64,000 nt of DNA from Chaetoceros tenuissimus (lineage: Eukaryota; Bacillariophyta; Thalassiosirophyceae; Chaetocerotales; Chaetocerotaceae): the NCBI GenBank assembly GCA_021927905.1, contig BLLK01000051.1:1612001-1676000 (forward strand). The letters are read 5' to 3'. Made by a program: the position numbers and the translations under genes. This document shows positions 43,793 to 54,574 of the stretch, one piece after another; within the stretch, counting starts at the first letter, position 1; each line of letters starts with the position of its first letter. Below the pieces are notes generated by a model that saw only the letters and a program-made list of their open reading frames with translations, was not told where the DNA came from and did not search any database.

Positions 43793-44296
43793 GATGTTCT
43801 TTTAGTCTTTTACTTTTGGTTGCTATGTACGTAAGAGTGAATAGTAAAAATTATGAGGACTTGTAGATTATATATAATAATGAATAGAGCATTACAAAAA
43901 GCAGGAGACTTGTGTGTTAATTTGTTCACGAAAGTAGATTATTCCGTATTTTGTTTCAGAGTGAAAATGTCGCAAGTCATTGAGGTCATCTTCGGCATAT
44001 TACTCCGAATACAAAAAGGTCATACAACAACACAACTGAAATTGGAAAAGGGATTGTAAAGTTTATGAAAAGAAGCTAGATAGATTGCATGAATTAGGAG
44101 GAATAATTACTTACATAAATCACTGTTGAATAAACAAATACCTAAAGAGAAGAAGCGTTTTCATCTATGTAAACATGTAAAATCATTTCTTCTTCACTAG
44201 CTATTCATTAAATTCACCTTCTTAAAATGTAATTATATAGTTTTGTGTGTAATGCCAAGATATTCTTCAAACGTCAAAAAAATTGACGTTCATCAT
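43793..44296. promoter_or_regulatory. A1 upstream region with the shared promoter cassette
   Basis: Reading away from A1, the sequence runs through a motif set common to this gene group: GCAACCAAAAGTAAAAGAC near the ATG, CTACAAGTCCTCATAA, CTCCTGCTTTTTGTAATG, CTACTTTCGTGAACAAAT, then GACTTGCGACATTTTCACTC and GGAGTAATAT (all minus strand, ending near 44009). The order is the same as before B1, B2, A2 and, in part, the SGNH genes. From 44010 to 44296 it is the 3' flank of the sulfotransferase-like gene. Confidence 0.65.
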
Positions 44297-45379
44297 TTAT
44301 TCCACAGCTATGTTAGTTTTCACCTTTTCTTGGAGATTAGGCCAGACATAATCAGCATTGTATGCAACACCAGATTCAAGGTCACAGTGAATTCTCATTG
44401 CTTTCAAATACATGTCCATTTCTAATTGTTTCCAATATGCGTCAGTTTGCCAAGAAGGATATTCATAAATGTCACAATCATTGTAAACTTCAATCACTTG
44501 CTTTTTGGGGAGAGATTCTTCTTGAAGCTTACGCACTGCCTGATTGTGTTGCAAAGTTGGATCAATAAAACTGTCAACAGTTTCGACTGAGAGTTGACCC
44601 GGAGGAGGAGGCACATTGCACTTTGAAGTAAGTTCATTGGAGATCCGAAGTACTTCATTGAAAGGATCTTGCAATATAGCATTATTTGAAGTAGTGACTC
44701 TACACATGTGAGCAGAATTTTGAATAGCAGCCTTGTTGTATACAATCCATAGACGCAGACCATGAATCAAAGGTAATCTATCTCTAATGTTCAACGACTT
44801 TGCAACGCTTAGAGGATTGCGATAAGTGAAGACTACGGCTGGCTTGGAGTTGAGAAAAGGTAGCCATGATTGAAAAGTAATACAGAGCCTTGGGTCTTTG
44901 AGAAGCCATGGCGAACTTTTAGCATCATTCAATTGTTCTGTAACATTTCTCAAATTCTTAATGTCAATTTCACCATTCAGAGCACTTCGAATAGCAATTT
45001 CATGATTAAATGAGTCAATGTTTGGATGATTCCAGGCATCTCTAAGTTGCAGCTGATCATACAAGAAAACTTGATTCTGGTTGACCGCAGGCGACAGTTC
45101 GAAGAATCCCTTTTCATTATCAGACGCCGGTTCGAGCAAGGGTCCACCAGTCTTGTATCCAAAGCCCTCGACTAAAAGGCCTGAAATCATTGATGTTCCT
45201 GAACGATGCATTCCAAGCACCACAAAGCCGCTCGTTGGTTTCAATTCTGAATCATGAATCTCAATGTTTGCTAGGCTTCTCTGACGAAATGTGTCTCCTT
45301 TGAATTCAAAAGAGAAATAAGCAGCACAGCAAAGTGTGACACATAAAAGAGTCTTTTTGAGCACGACAATAGGCCTCAT
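44297..45379 (-). CDS. Type II sulfotransferase-like protein, copy 1
   Basis: The 360-residue protein has a short basic start, an anchor at about residues 10-25 (LLCVTLCCAAYFSFEF) and a lumenal sulfotransferase domain. The PAPS 5'-phosphosulfate loop is GFVVLGMHRSGTSMISGLL (51-69). The 3'-phosphate region is VVFTYRNPLSVAKSLNIR. Enzymes of this kind transfer sulfate to glycans in the Golgi. The sequence between (LLEPASDNEKGFFE) is typical of bacterial and algal members. It is nearly identical to the gene at 59231-60313; I noticed one difference, LPKKQ against LPQKQ. It is divergent from B1 with a 390-bp shared upstream region. Confidence 0.8.
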   Translation of the reverse strand: MRPIVVLKKTLLCVTLCCAAYFSFEFKGDTFRQRSLANIEIHDSELKPTSGFVVLGMHRSGTSMISGLLVEGFGYKTGGPLLEPASDNEKGFFELSPAVNQNQVFLYDQLQLRDAWNHPNIDSFNHEIAIRSALNGEIDIKNLRNVTEQLNDAKSSPWLLKDPRLCITFQSWLPFLNSKPAVVFTYRNPLSVAKSLNIRDRLPLIHGLRLWIVYNKAAIQNSAHMCRVTTSNNAILQDPFNEVLRISNELTSKCNVPPPPGQLSVETVDSFIDPTLQHNQAVRKLQEESLPKKQVIEVYNDCDIYEYPSWQTDAYWKQLEMDMYLKAMRIHCDLESGVAYNADYVWPNLQEKVKTNIAVE

Positions 45380-45769
45380 GAAGCTTTCTGATATTTTTTT
45401 TTGAAACTGGAAATTGGAATTATATATGTTTGTTTTTGTGTCGATCTGAAAAGTCTAGCTATCTCATAAAACTTGGTGATCCCTTTTTCCAATCGCTATT
45501 CGGAGTAAATCGAAACAAAAGTTTTTGTACGCTAATGACTCATGTGCGTACTTGTCTTGTAGGAATTCAATTCTCGGAGTAATATATAAATGACCTGCGA
45601 CATTTTCACTCTAAATGACTACGGAATAATCTACTTTCGTGAAATTAACACAAGTCTCCTGCTTTTTGCAATGGTCTGCCTATTCATTACATATTCTACA
45701 AGTCCTCATAATTTTTACTATTCACTCTTACGTACATAGCAACCAAAAGTAAAAGACTAAAAGAACATC
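45380..45769. promoter_or_regulatory. Divergent promoter, sulfotransferase copy 1 / B1
   Basis: These 390 bp are the mirror image of 58841-59230, where they serve sulfotransferase copy 2 and A2. The cassette runs TCGGAGTAATATATAAATG, CTGCGACATTTTCACTC, CTACTTTCGTG, CTCCTGCTTTTTG, CTACAAGTCCTCATAA and ends just before the B1 ATG. Confidence 0.7.
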
Positions 45770-47104
45770 ATGACTGTTACTAAAAAGAAAGCAGCAAAGA
45801 TTCTTGTCGTTGCATTTCTAATGTTGTGTGTAGGATACATTTACAACGAAGATTCTAAACTCTCGAGATTTCTTTCCTCTGAAGATAACGACCAAGAAGA
45901 AGGAACAAGCTCTCCTAAATCTTGCGATGGCTGGTGTCATCCTCATTCCGATCCCTGGGATATGAAATGCACTTTCAAACATTGCAACGGATGTAGTCAG
46001 TGTCTTGATCAAGAAGACCAGAAGGTTCTTGAAGAAGAGGACCAAGAAGAGGAAGAAGGAGAGAAAAAGGAAAAGGAGGGCACCATTGAGCAAGCACAAG
46101 GAGAAGACAAAGAAGCAGAAGAAGCATTCTCTAACGACCCGGTATACTTGGAAAAGCTTTGGTTTGGTGAGAACGTTCGTGTAGAGGACATTCCTCAGGA
46201 AAAGCCAAACAAGGTTGACCTAGTGATTACATACTGCCATGCAGAAGATTTTGAAGAGTTTATTGAATATTTTGAAAAGATGTTGCCAGAGCACATTACA
46301 GTTATTCATTTGAAAGTCATGTCCAAATGCAACAAAGAGAATATTCTTGTGGAACATTTGAAAGAGAAGCTGATTGGTCTGTCAAGATGGCAATTCTCCA
46401 TTTATCCCTTGGTCAACAAGGGTGGATGTGATCTTGGCGTAGCTCACTATATTGTCGACTTTTTAAGAGAGCATCCAGTCATGAATACTGATGATAGCAA
46501 CAAGGTTGTCATGTTTCTCAAGGATGGGCCTCGATCACCTCAAAACTTTCATGTTGGAGGTGCCCATTATCGATCTTTGGAGAATATGTTTGAAATTTCA
46601 TCACAAGGTCGCTTTGTTTGTGGTGCACAAATGAATAATTCTTTCTCTGCTTTTAGTAATGTGGAAGTACTCAAAACTTTCATGATGACTGGATATACAC
46701 GATTGAACTCTGCTGAAAAGAGTGCATCTGGTATTGAGTTTACACATGGGTACGAGAATCTTGGTGATTTTGTGGACAAGGATTTGAATTGGTCTTGGCC
46801 TGAGTCATCCCTTGTGGAGGTATGCTACGGAGGAACATTTGCTTTCCATGCCTCGAACTTGTACAACAATGAGAATCTGCTTGAGGACCTTACAAAGGTC
46901 ATTCGTATTTTGGAGGAAGGAGGTGATCTTTCAGCAGTTGAGCACTTTATGGAGAGATTATGGGCAGCCTTGATTTCAAAGCCTTTGAATGAAAAAGAAG
47001 TGAAAGCTATTTCAAGCATGCCTGGTAAAAGTGTGATGCAGCATATACATACTCCTGGGATATTAATTGCACCTGTGAGTCGTTCATACAGAAAGCATGT
47101 TTAA
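45770..47104 (+). CDS. Type II membrane protein with Cys stem and family B domain (B1)
   Basis: This 444-residue protein has the common anchor (AKILVVAFLMLCVGYIY) and Cys stem (CDGWC...CNGCSQC), then an acidic Glu/Lys-rich linker (about 80-125). The lumenal domain contains NKVDLVITYCHAEDFEEFIE, FSIYPLVNKGGCDLGVAHYI, KVVMFLKDGPRSPQN and CYGGTFAFHASNLYNNENLL. The NKG...Y..D....V.FLKD order faintly recalls DUF3431-type glycosyltransferase-like proteins; I would not assign more. It is over 85% identical to B2 by eye except for one internal patch and the last 30 residues. The frame is intact. Confidence 0.72.
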   Translation: MTVTKKKAAKILVVAFLMLCVGYIYNEDSKLSRFLSSEDNDQEEGTSSPKSCDGWCHPHSDPWDMKCTFKHCNGCSQCLDQEDQKVLEEEDQEEEEGEKKEKEGTIEQAQGEDKEAEEAFSNDPVYLEKLWFGENVRVEDIPQEKPNKVDLVITYCHAEDFEEFIEYFEKMLPEHITVIHLKVMSKCNKENILVEHLKEKLIGLSRWQFSIYPLVNKGGCDLGVAHYIVDFLREHPVMNTDDSNKVVMFLKDGPRSPQNFHVGGAHYRSLENMFEISSQGRFVCGAQMNNSFSAFSNVEVLKTFMMTGYTRLNSAEKSASGIEFTHGYENLGDFVDKDLNWSWPESSLVEVCYGGTFAFHASNLYNNENLLEDLTKVIRILEEGGDLSAVEHFMERLWAALISKPLNEKEVKAISSMPGKSVMQHIHTPGILIAPVSRSYRKHV

Positions 47105-47360
47105 AATCCATCATTAGTAGGGAATTAGAAATATGCTTTTAAAGTAGAAATTCATAACATGAAATACATAACTGTGAGTTGTCTATGTAAATTTCCTAGA
47201 CAGCAATTTTATAGTGGCATATGTCTTGTACTCTTAGACGATTATGAAGTAGTAATGATTTGGCTGCTTAGTGATACGTACTACTCGTAGTTGTGATAAG
47301 CGCTACTTGTATCCCAAATGAATATACAATCATATGATGTTACACATCACTGCTATGTAT

Positions 47361-48383
47361 TTACATTTTACTATTCATCCATTTCCGATAAAACAATTTC
47401 AAGTCATTCTCCGATACATCATCTTTTAATTGATAAATTCTAAGACATCCAGTATCTTCGACGACTTGAGCAATTTCTTCTACAACATGATATGCCTTTC
47501 TGTAATTATCATGCGTGGCAACTCTCACATTGTGTATGTCATCTTTTCTATATTTGAGTGCGTGTAGGAAAGATAAACATGCACTAGGTACTCTGTATCT
47601 CCCATCCACCATGTATATATCGTATGCTTCTTGCGATTGAAGTAATGTCGATATTTGATAATTGTACTTTATCTTTGCCAAATCGGGATGTATCGGGTTT
47701 CCCCATCCTCTCGTCGCTCCAATGTCAGCAAAGTGAAAATTAAAGTGTGTTACATTCATGTTTTCAACGTTGGATCTTGCTTGTGCAACCCATGTCGCAT
47801 CACTATCAACTCCCGTATATCGAGGTACGCCGACATGTGCTGCAATATATGTTGATTCTCCTAAGCCGAATTCAAACACAGATGAAGCGTTGTAGTAATA
47901 TTCTCCAAGCAGTAAACGATCTGCATCGACGAGTCCTCCATCTCGTCTTGTCCAATTTCCTTTATTAGGATCAAGTGTATCATTGTTGAACTTTCGTTTT
48001 ATGATATCTTGAGGCTGTACATTTGACGACTCATAAATTTCTCTTGCAATTTCATCAAAGGAAGACATGCTTATGGAAGTATCGTTGTTTGAAGAAGAGA
48101 CTGGTATATCTTGTTCTCCTGAGATTTCATCGTTTGCATCTTTATTTCCAAGTGTTGACTCTAGTTGCTGTATTCGTTCCGATAACTCAGCTTCAAGTTT
48201 CTTCTGGTCTTCTAAAAGTTCTTTATTTTCAGTCATACTATCAGTATCTTTACTTGTATTTGAACAAGCAATAGTAGTTGCTGCTTCTCTTACAAGATAT
48301 CTAGAAATCTTGTTTTGATTCAAGGCAAAAGATGCAAATAAAACAAAGCAAATGACGACACATGTGAAAATCTTTTCGGACAT
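47361..48383 (-). CDS. Type II membrane protein with SAM-methyltransferase-like domain
   Basis: The 340-residue protein has an N-terminal anchor (FTCVVICFVLFASFAL), a coiled-coil stem (KELLEDQKKLEAELSERIQQ, about 54-80) and a C-terminal domain from about residue 140. That domain has SVFEFGLGESTYIAAHVG (an E-x-G-x-G cofactor-like loop), YTGVDSDATWVAQA (acidic residue after strand 2), a FADIGATRGWGNPI segment and YDIYMVDGRYRVP. This fits class I methyltransferase-like proteins found in algae and marine bacteria. The substrate is unknown. It lacks the Cys stem of its neighbours. Confidence 0.72.
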   Translation of the reverse strand: MSEKIFTCVVICFVLFASFALNQNKISRYLVREAATTIACSNTSKDTDSMTENKELLEDQKKLEAELSERIQQLESTLGNKDANDEISGEQDIPVSSSNNDTSISMSSFDEIAREIYESSNVQPQDIIKRKFNNDTLDPNKGNWTRRDGGLVDADRLLLGEYYYNASSVFEFGLGESTYIAAHVGVPRYTGVDSDATWVAQARSNVENMNVTHFNFHFADIGATRGWGNPIHPDLAKIKYNYQISTLLQSQEAYDIYMVDGRYRVPSACLSFLHALKYRKDDIHNVRVATHDNYRKAYHVVEEIAQVVEDTGCLRIYQLKDDVSENDLKLFYRKWMNSKM

Positions 48384-48781
48384 TTTTCTTACTGTATCAA
48401 TAAAGACCTATGGATGTTTATCGACGTTGTAGTATTAATGGAAGACCGTTGATATGCAATGGGATTGGCTGATTTATCTGTATACATGAACTGTATGAGT
48501 TCGAAATGAGAAAAGCTTGTACTTACAGTACTACGTAAAGACATGAAAAGAACTCGCTGAAAACTAATTTAGGTCAATGACTCTTTGTCGCGACACTCTA
48601 TTTTCTATAAAGATGGAAAAGGAAAGAGGAGAGACAGTGCATGACTCAGAACCATTCAAACTCATTTCGATGCAACACACAACACATTTCATGTCCATTT
48701 GTTCTTTCAATTCTATTCAATTTATTGTAATTGACTTCATCTCTGTATCGGGCATCAACTACATTCACTATAGTATCAACA
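48384..48781. other. Upstream region between divergent genes
   Basis: 398 bp between the methyltransferase-like gene and the HAS1 gene. No copy of the neighbouring promoter cassette is present here, in contrast to the flanking type II genes. Confidence 0.4.
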
Positions 48782-50401
48782 ATGGCAAAGAAAAAGAGAT
48801 CTGAAAGCTCCGATGAGTCTTCTACCAAAAAGGCAAAAGTTGACTCATCAACTTCCTCTTCTTCGTCAACTGAAAAAAAGAATTTCTATTCCGATGATTC
48901 TGCAACCTTTTCAACTCTTCCCTTGTCTGATAAAACCAAGACTGCCCTCGAAGCACTCAACTTTACTCGCATGACTCAGATTCAGTCAAAGTCCATTCCT
49001 GCTCTACTAGCTGGTAAAGATTTAATTGGAGCCGCCAAAACTGGGTCCGGTAAAACTCTTGCATTTCTCATTCCAGTCATTGAATTGCTTCACAAATCTC
49101 AATTCTCAACCAGAAATGGAACAGGAGCCATCATCATCTCTCCTACACGTGAACTCGCTATGCAAATTTATGGAGTGGCAAAGGATGTTTATTCTAATGG
49201 TAAACATTCACAAACCTATGGACTCATTATGGGAGGTGCCAACCGACGTACCGAAGCTGAACGTCTTGCTAAAGGAGTCAACCTCATCATTGCTACTCCT
49301 GGTCGTCTACTTGATCACCTACAAAACACCAAAGGATTTGTATTCAGAAATTTATTAGCCTTTGTCATGGATGAAGCCGATCGCATCCTCGAACAGGGAT
49401 TTGAAGACGATCTACGACAAATCCTAAAAATATTGCCTAAAGAACGACAAACCATGTTGTTTTCTGCGACACAAACCAAAAAAGTGGAAGATATCGCACG
49501 GGTCAGTATCAATCCCAAAAATGCAACCTATGTCGAAGTGGCATCGGAAGATACATTGTCAACAGCTTCTGGACTGGAACAGGGTTATGTGACTGTACCT
49601 TCTGACAAACGCTTTTTGCTCCTATTCACGTTTCTCAAAAAGAACAAGAACAAAAAAGTCATGGTGTTTTTCTCATCGTGTAATTCTGTTTCCTTCCATT
49701 CGGAACTTTTGAACTATATTGATATCCCCGTCATGGATATACATGGAAGACAAAAACAACAAAAACGTACCACCACCTTTTTCCAATTTTGTAAACAAAA
49801 GTCTGGAACTCTATTGTGTACCGATGTTGCTGCGAGAGGGTTGGATATCCCAGATGTAGATTGGATTATTCAATTTGATCCACCAGATGATCCAAAAGAA
49901 TATATTCATCGTGTGGGAAGAACTGCAAGAGGAGCTACTGGGAAAGGAAGAGCTTTGCTATTCTTGACTCCAGAAGAAACTGGTTTCTTGAGGTATTTGA
50001 AAGCTGCAAAGGTTTCTTTGAATGAATATGAATTTCCTACGAATAAAGTGGCTAATGTACAGTCTCAACTTCAGAGATTGATTGAAAAGAATTATTACTT
50101 GAATAAAGCTGCGAGGGATGCTTATAGATCTTATCTATTGGCATATGCTTCTCATTCACATCGGGACATTTTCAATGTTGGAAACTTGGATTTGCAAGCG
50201 GTTGGGCTTGCGTTTGGATTTACGGTTCCTCCAAGAGTGGATCTACCTAGTATCTCTACCAAAAAGGACGGAAAGAGACACAATGGACAGAAGTTGAAGG
50301 GAAATAAAAAGAGTAAAGGATTGAGTAGTGGACATGCTTTTTCAGCATCGAATCCATATGGTAAGAGAGAAAAGGGAGACAAGAGGCAGTTTTCTCATTA
50401 G
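48782..50401 (+). CDS. HAS1: DEAD-box RNA helicase HAS1/DDX18
   Basis: From ATG 48782 ([10 protein letters not shown]) the protein has 539 residues. The helicase motifs are all present: AAKTGSGKT (I), PTRELAMQ (Ia), TPGRLLDHL (Ib), [12 protein letters not shown] (II, DEAD), MLFSATQT (III), and in the second domain [10 protein letters not shown] (V) and [14 protein letters not shown] (VI). The C-terminus [20 protein letters not shown] followed by PPRVDLP is the mark of the HAS1/DDX18 branch, which works in nucleolar maturation of the large and small ribosomal subunits. A basic Lys-rich tail follows. The frame is open further upstream but without ATG, and the AAC-ATGG context favours 48782. This is a housekeeping gene within the rearranged region. 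Confidence 0.9.
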   Translation: MAKKKRSESSDESSTKKAKVDSSTSSSSSTEKKNFYSDDSATFSTLPLSDKTKTALEALNFTRMTQIQSKSIPALLAGKDLIGAAKTGSGKTLAFLIPVIELLHKSQFSTRNGTGAIIISPTRELAMQIYGVAKDVYSNGKHSQTYGLIMGGANRRTEAERLAKGVNLIIATPGRLLDHLQNTKGFVFRNLLAFVMDEADRILEQGFEDDLRQILKILPKERQTMLFSATQTKKVEDIARVSINPKNATYVEVASEDTLSTASGLEQGYVTVPSDKRFLLLFTFLKKNKNKKVMVFFSSCNSVSFHSELLNYIDIPVMDIHGRQKQQKRTTTFFQFCKQKSGTLLCTDVAARGLDIPDVDWIIQFDPPDDPKEYIHRVGRTARGATGKGRALLFLTPEETGFLRYLKAAKVSLNEYEFPTNKVANVQSQLQRLIEKNYYLNKAARDAYRSYLLAYASHSHRDIFNVGNLDLQAVGLAFGFTVPPRVDLPSISTKKDGKRHNGQKLKGNKKSKGLSSGHAFSASNPYGKREKGDKRQFSH

Positions 50402-50829
50402 AGAATTTTGTGAATAGAATTCATTGGTTGGAATTGACACAGTTTAAATGGAAATAGTAAGAAATGTTGCTTAAAAACACAGGAAGTATGATCAACTTAG
50501 TATATTCGACCAGACAAGATCTTCGAAAGTAAAATTTGTTACAGTGTAGATTTATGAGTGCACCAAATTCTTTTTCTACTTTTTGCTCTTCCTCTTTCTT
50601 CTGTCGCTCACACCTCTCCGCAGGAAAAAGATAAAACAAGAGAGAAAATAAATGCTTTTACCTTTATTTATAATTCATATTCATGTTCTTATCGTTAGGG
50701 TTGTTGTTGTTGTTGATGATGCAATAGATAAGCGTATCTAAATATATGTTTTGTAAATTATGTGAATACATTTTACATTGTAAAGCTTATCATTTAAAAA
50801 CAGCCATCATATGTTTGGTTTAGCCAATT
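50402..50829. other. Intergenic region between convergent genes
   Basis: About 430 bp with a short TTGTTG microsatellite near 50700. No gene seen. Confidence 0.35.
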
Positions 50830-52337
50830 CTAATCCACAGTAATCTTTGTTACTTCAGTCAAGAGATGTCTGACTTTTGTTGTTGTAGCATCAGCACACA
50901 ATACTTTAGCAATTTCAAGACGTGCAAAATCTGATTCTTTTTGCAAAAGAGTGATTTTCACTGGTGGCTTCCAAGTAGGTGGAGAAAATTGTAAAAGTCG
51001 AAATGCGTTTTTGCCTAATCCAACCCATTTGTATGTGGAATCATGGAAAGGTTCCACATTCTCTGATCCCTCTACCATGCTCTGAACTGAATAGGATACA
51101 GTTTCATTTGTCCATGTATGTGCCACCCATGCAATCTTTACATGTTGATACTATCCTTGACAACCTAGTACAACACTTGATGAAACATCATTGGAATTGA
51201 GAGTCACTTTATCCTCTCAACCTGAGAAAGGAGAACTCATTTCAAATCCATGATTCTCCAAGACTAAAGCTGGCAATTTTCTCTCTTCAATTTGATCGGC
51301 TTTGCCCCACTCACCAAAGCATACAGATGATTGCTCTTGTTCTTGCCGTAGTATTACAGAGTTCTCATGCAAAAAACTTTCTTCCATAATCATTTTTGGT
51401 AAAACAACATTTTTCAAATGATGGACAATCTGTTCAGCTATGTATTGATGATATGGTGGCTGTCCATGCTGCATTGCTCTTGGATGAGGGGTGCCACATG
51501 AAGAATGTAAAGTTGCCATGACCTTTGTTCCAGTTCTATCTGCAATAGCTTGCTGAGCCGTTTCTGAAGTACATTCCTTTAAGCATAACACTGCTTAGGA
51601 ATATATGCTCCTGAAAAGGGATTTGGACTAGTATAATTATAGAATGAAGGGACAAGACATGGCCATACATTCTTATCCTGCTCTGGGAGATTAATTACAC
51701 TAAATTTGCTCTTGTCCTGAAGACGCTCATATGCAGCAATAGTTGCACTCTTTGTTGATGGGGAAGTAAGCCAGGACCATAAATCAAGAATGATAACATG
51801 TTTGGCACGTTGAGCGAGAAGTTCATACCATGCGTCAAGGTTTAAAGGGCTAAACTCATTGATTCTATACTCGGAAATGATGATGTCTGCAGGATCAATG
51901 CCACACAATAGATGCTGTGACACACCAGCAGCAGGAATTGCCAAATTGGAAGTCTCAACTCCAAGAGCTTTTCCAACGAGAGCACTGAATCGCTTATTTT
52001 TATGATCAAGAAAATCGTATCCAGCTGAGATACTTCCTCCATAAAAGTCAATTTTAAGAGGTGTACCATCTTCTTTTGTAGGTGTCATTAGGTCTTGTTG
52101 GTCTTGTTCAAAGCATTGATTACATCCGTTGCAATCCTTGAAAGTGCATTTCATATCCCAGGGATCAGAATGAGCAGGACACCATCCTTGGCATTCCTTG
52201 TTCTCTGCATCGTCTTCATTAGCCAAGTGACGGGCTACCGATTCGTCTTGCAAGTTTTGAAATACTAGGAAAAGTCCAAGGATCACGGCTAGAACTACCT
52301 TCGTAGTTTGTCTTCTTTGCTGAAGTTTTCTCAGCAT
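50830..52337 (-). pseudogene. Type II SGNH hydrolase with Cys stem, broken (copy 1)
   Basis: The start (52337) gives an anchor (VVLAVILGLFLVFQ) and the common stem (CQGWC...WDMKCTFKDCNGCNQC). An SGNH domain follows, with IDFYGGSISAGYDFLD (block I Ser) and DIIISEYRINEFSPL, as in the intact-looking parts of the paralogue at 52806. The frame is lost by a shift near 51585. The second frame holds a PPYHQYIAEQIVHHL segment likely to carry the catalytic His, and is stopped at 51217 and again near 51155 before a C-terminal beta-sandwich-like part (WKPPVKITLLQKESDFARLE). The paralogue has sense codons at both stop positions. SGNH enzymes are esterases; on glycans they remove or add acyl groups. Confidence 0.75.
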
Positions 52338-52805
52338 CTTGAGAATTTGAACGATCCGCTAAATATTTGCTATGATGATTTGTAGAATATGATTGTAATC
52401 CAGGTAATGAATAGAGATATATTTTGGCATACTCTCTTCTATAATGTTGTATAAAACAACCACCTTTTCTCTTTTCCAAGTACGTACATAAGTCATTCAA
52501 CTAGATGAGTATTTACAGAGTAATATCTCAATGACTTGCGACATTTTCACTCTTGAACCGGAATATCCTACTTTCGTGAACAAATTAACACATAATATTC
52601 CGATCTAACCACTCTTTTCGGAGTAATATTTTTTACTCTCGAATCAGAGCGTGAACCAAAAATCAATATTGTAGACCTGACCCCTAACTAGAACTGAATA
52701 AAAGCAATTGTACCTTCTTACTCTTTCAGATAGTTACAATTTGTTCATAAGAATTATGCAACTTTCAATTTCATCTCCACATAGCAAGCAATAATAATAA
52801 TCATC
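52338..52805. promoter_or_regulatory. Divergent upstream region of the two SGNH genes
   Basis: A cassette copy lies at about 52517-52600: GAGTAATATCTCAATGACTT, GCGACATTTTCACTC, CTACTTTCGTGAACAAATTA. A second TTCGGAGTAATAT is at 52618. It drives both SGNH copies, head to head, and matches the region upstream of the A and B genes. Confidence 0.6.
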
Positions 52806-53728
52806 ATGCCTGTTCCTAAAAAGAGTGCAGCAAAGATTCTCATCGTTGCATTCCTCATGTTATGTGTAGGATACATTTACAATGAAGATTTTATGCTCTC
52901 ATCAAGATTTCTTTCTGATGAAGAGAAATATTGTGATGGCTGGTGTCTTCCTCATGCTGATCCTTGGGAAATGAAATGCACATTCAAGCATTGCAATGGA
53001 TGTAATCAATGCTTTGAACAAGACAAGGATGACAAGCCATTGGAAGATGGTTCTTCTAATGACTTGTCTGTCATCCCAACTTCTGTCAAAATAATTGATG
53101 TGTATGGAGGAAGTGTTACTCGAGGTGATCAATTCTTTGATCATGAGAATAAGAGGTTCAGCGCCTTGTTAGGAAAAGCATTGGGAATTGATGTAAAGAA
53201 CAAGGGAATTGCTGGCGCTGGTCCTTCCCAGAATCTCTTGTGTGGAATTTATGAAGCCAATATCATCATTTCAGAATATAGATTCAATGAGCACGATGGT
53301 AAAATTCTAGATCAATGGTACAAACTTATTGCACAAAAAGCAAAACATGTTTTTAATTCTTGATCTTTGGTCATGGTTGACTCCACCTGGCAAAAGTGCA
53401 ACTTTCGAGGCATTTGAGAGAATCAAAGATAAAAGCAAATTCAGTGTACTGAATCTGGCGGAGCAGGATAAGAATGTATGGCCTTGCCTTGTGCCATCTT
53501 TATTTGACTACAGATCTCCTGAAGATTTCACAGTTTGGAGCAAGATTCCAGAGAAGTGTCATGTTTATGCAGAAGGTGAGGAGTGCAATTCAGATGAAGC
53601 GAAACAAGCAATTGCTGATAGAAGTGGGACTTCTGCCGTGGTATCTTTAAGATCCTCATGTAATCCTAATGAAACACCAAATCATGCGCTATATGGCACG
53701 CCATCATATCATGACTATGTGACAGATC

Positions 53729-54574
53729 TACCACAACTGGGGGGGATAATTTTCACCTAGTGGGACTCAACATTTTTGACACCGGGGGCTTAAGTAACCA
53801 TTTAGCTCGCTAGGAGGCCTCAGAAGCCTCTTCTGCACCATTGCTGCTGCTTTTCAACAAGCTCCCCGCGATGAACACACTAACAAACACAACTAATTCA
53901 ATCAAAATACACTGCTACACTCCATTTCTTCAGTAACCTACGGAGACTATTGCAGAAATCGAATCTATAGACACTCCTTGAACAGAAAGCGAAGGAGTCT
54001 CCGTAGGTTACCAGGAAAATATTGAGAAATTGAAATGTTCAGTCATCTCTTGACTACAAATTTGATCATGACTACATCTTTACACGTCAACTAGTGAATC
54101 GATTCAATCTATCAAGGTGATTCAAACACACCATCTATTCATGTTTTTACTAAAGAATAAGCACTAGTCTTGATTATACTATTATGTAGTTTGTAAATGC
54201 GTAGAATGGAGGTATTGTTGGTGTAGAGATGTGTCGTTGAATCGTTTGATTGAAACCTGCCTCTCTATTGTGGCCTGAATTCTTCATAACTTACGGAGAC
54301 TCCTTCGCATTATGTTCAAGGAGTGTCTATAGATTCGATTTCTGCAATAGTCTCCGTAAGTTACTGAAGAAATGAAGCTACAGGCTAGGTATTTCAATTG
54401 AATTAGGTGTTAGTTTGTTGTTTGTTAGTGCTCTTATTGCGGTGGAGACCACCTTTCTTTTGGCGCGAAGTGAGCTATCAGTGAAAAGTGAAAATGTCTG
54501 AGCTAAATAATTTACTTAAGCCCACCGTTAAATATTTTAACCGTCATAAGGGGGGAGCAGTTGTGCACATGGTA
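53729..54574. mobile_element. 846-bp non-autonomous DNA element inserted in the SGNH gene
   Basis: It is flanked by AGATC on both sides (53724-53728 and 54575-54579), a 5-bp target duplication. The ends are inverted: TACCACAACTG at the left, and TACCATGTGCACAACTG on the complement at the right. A subterminal inverted block, GGGCTTAAGTAA..ATTTAGCTC, lies about 55-80 bp in from each end. It encodes no protein. I cannot assign it to a superfamily from this. Confidence 0.75.
53930..54370. repeat. Large nested inverted repeats inside the DNA element
   Basis: About 53928-54015 and 54283-54372 are inverted copies of each other. Each arm is also flanked by its own inverted ends (GTAACCTACGGAGACT ... 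AGTCTCCGTAGGTTAC in the left arm, TAACTTACGGAGACT in the right arm). Each arm therefore looks like a small inserted hairpin unit, and the pair forms a long foldback. Confidence 0.7.

Larger units (their letters stand above)
43848..46010. repeat. Left arm of a 2.16-kb inverted duplication
   Basis: This segment matches the complement of 58600-60777. The axis is constant (position sum 104,610) from the sulfotransferase through the divergent promoter to the N-terminal module. Outside the genes there are a few small differences. The inner end falls after the Cys-stem codons of B1; the outer end falls in the A1 promoter. Confidence 0.85.
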
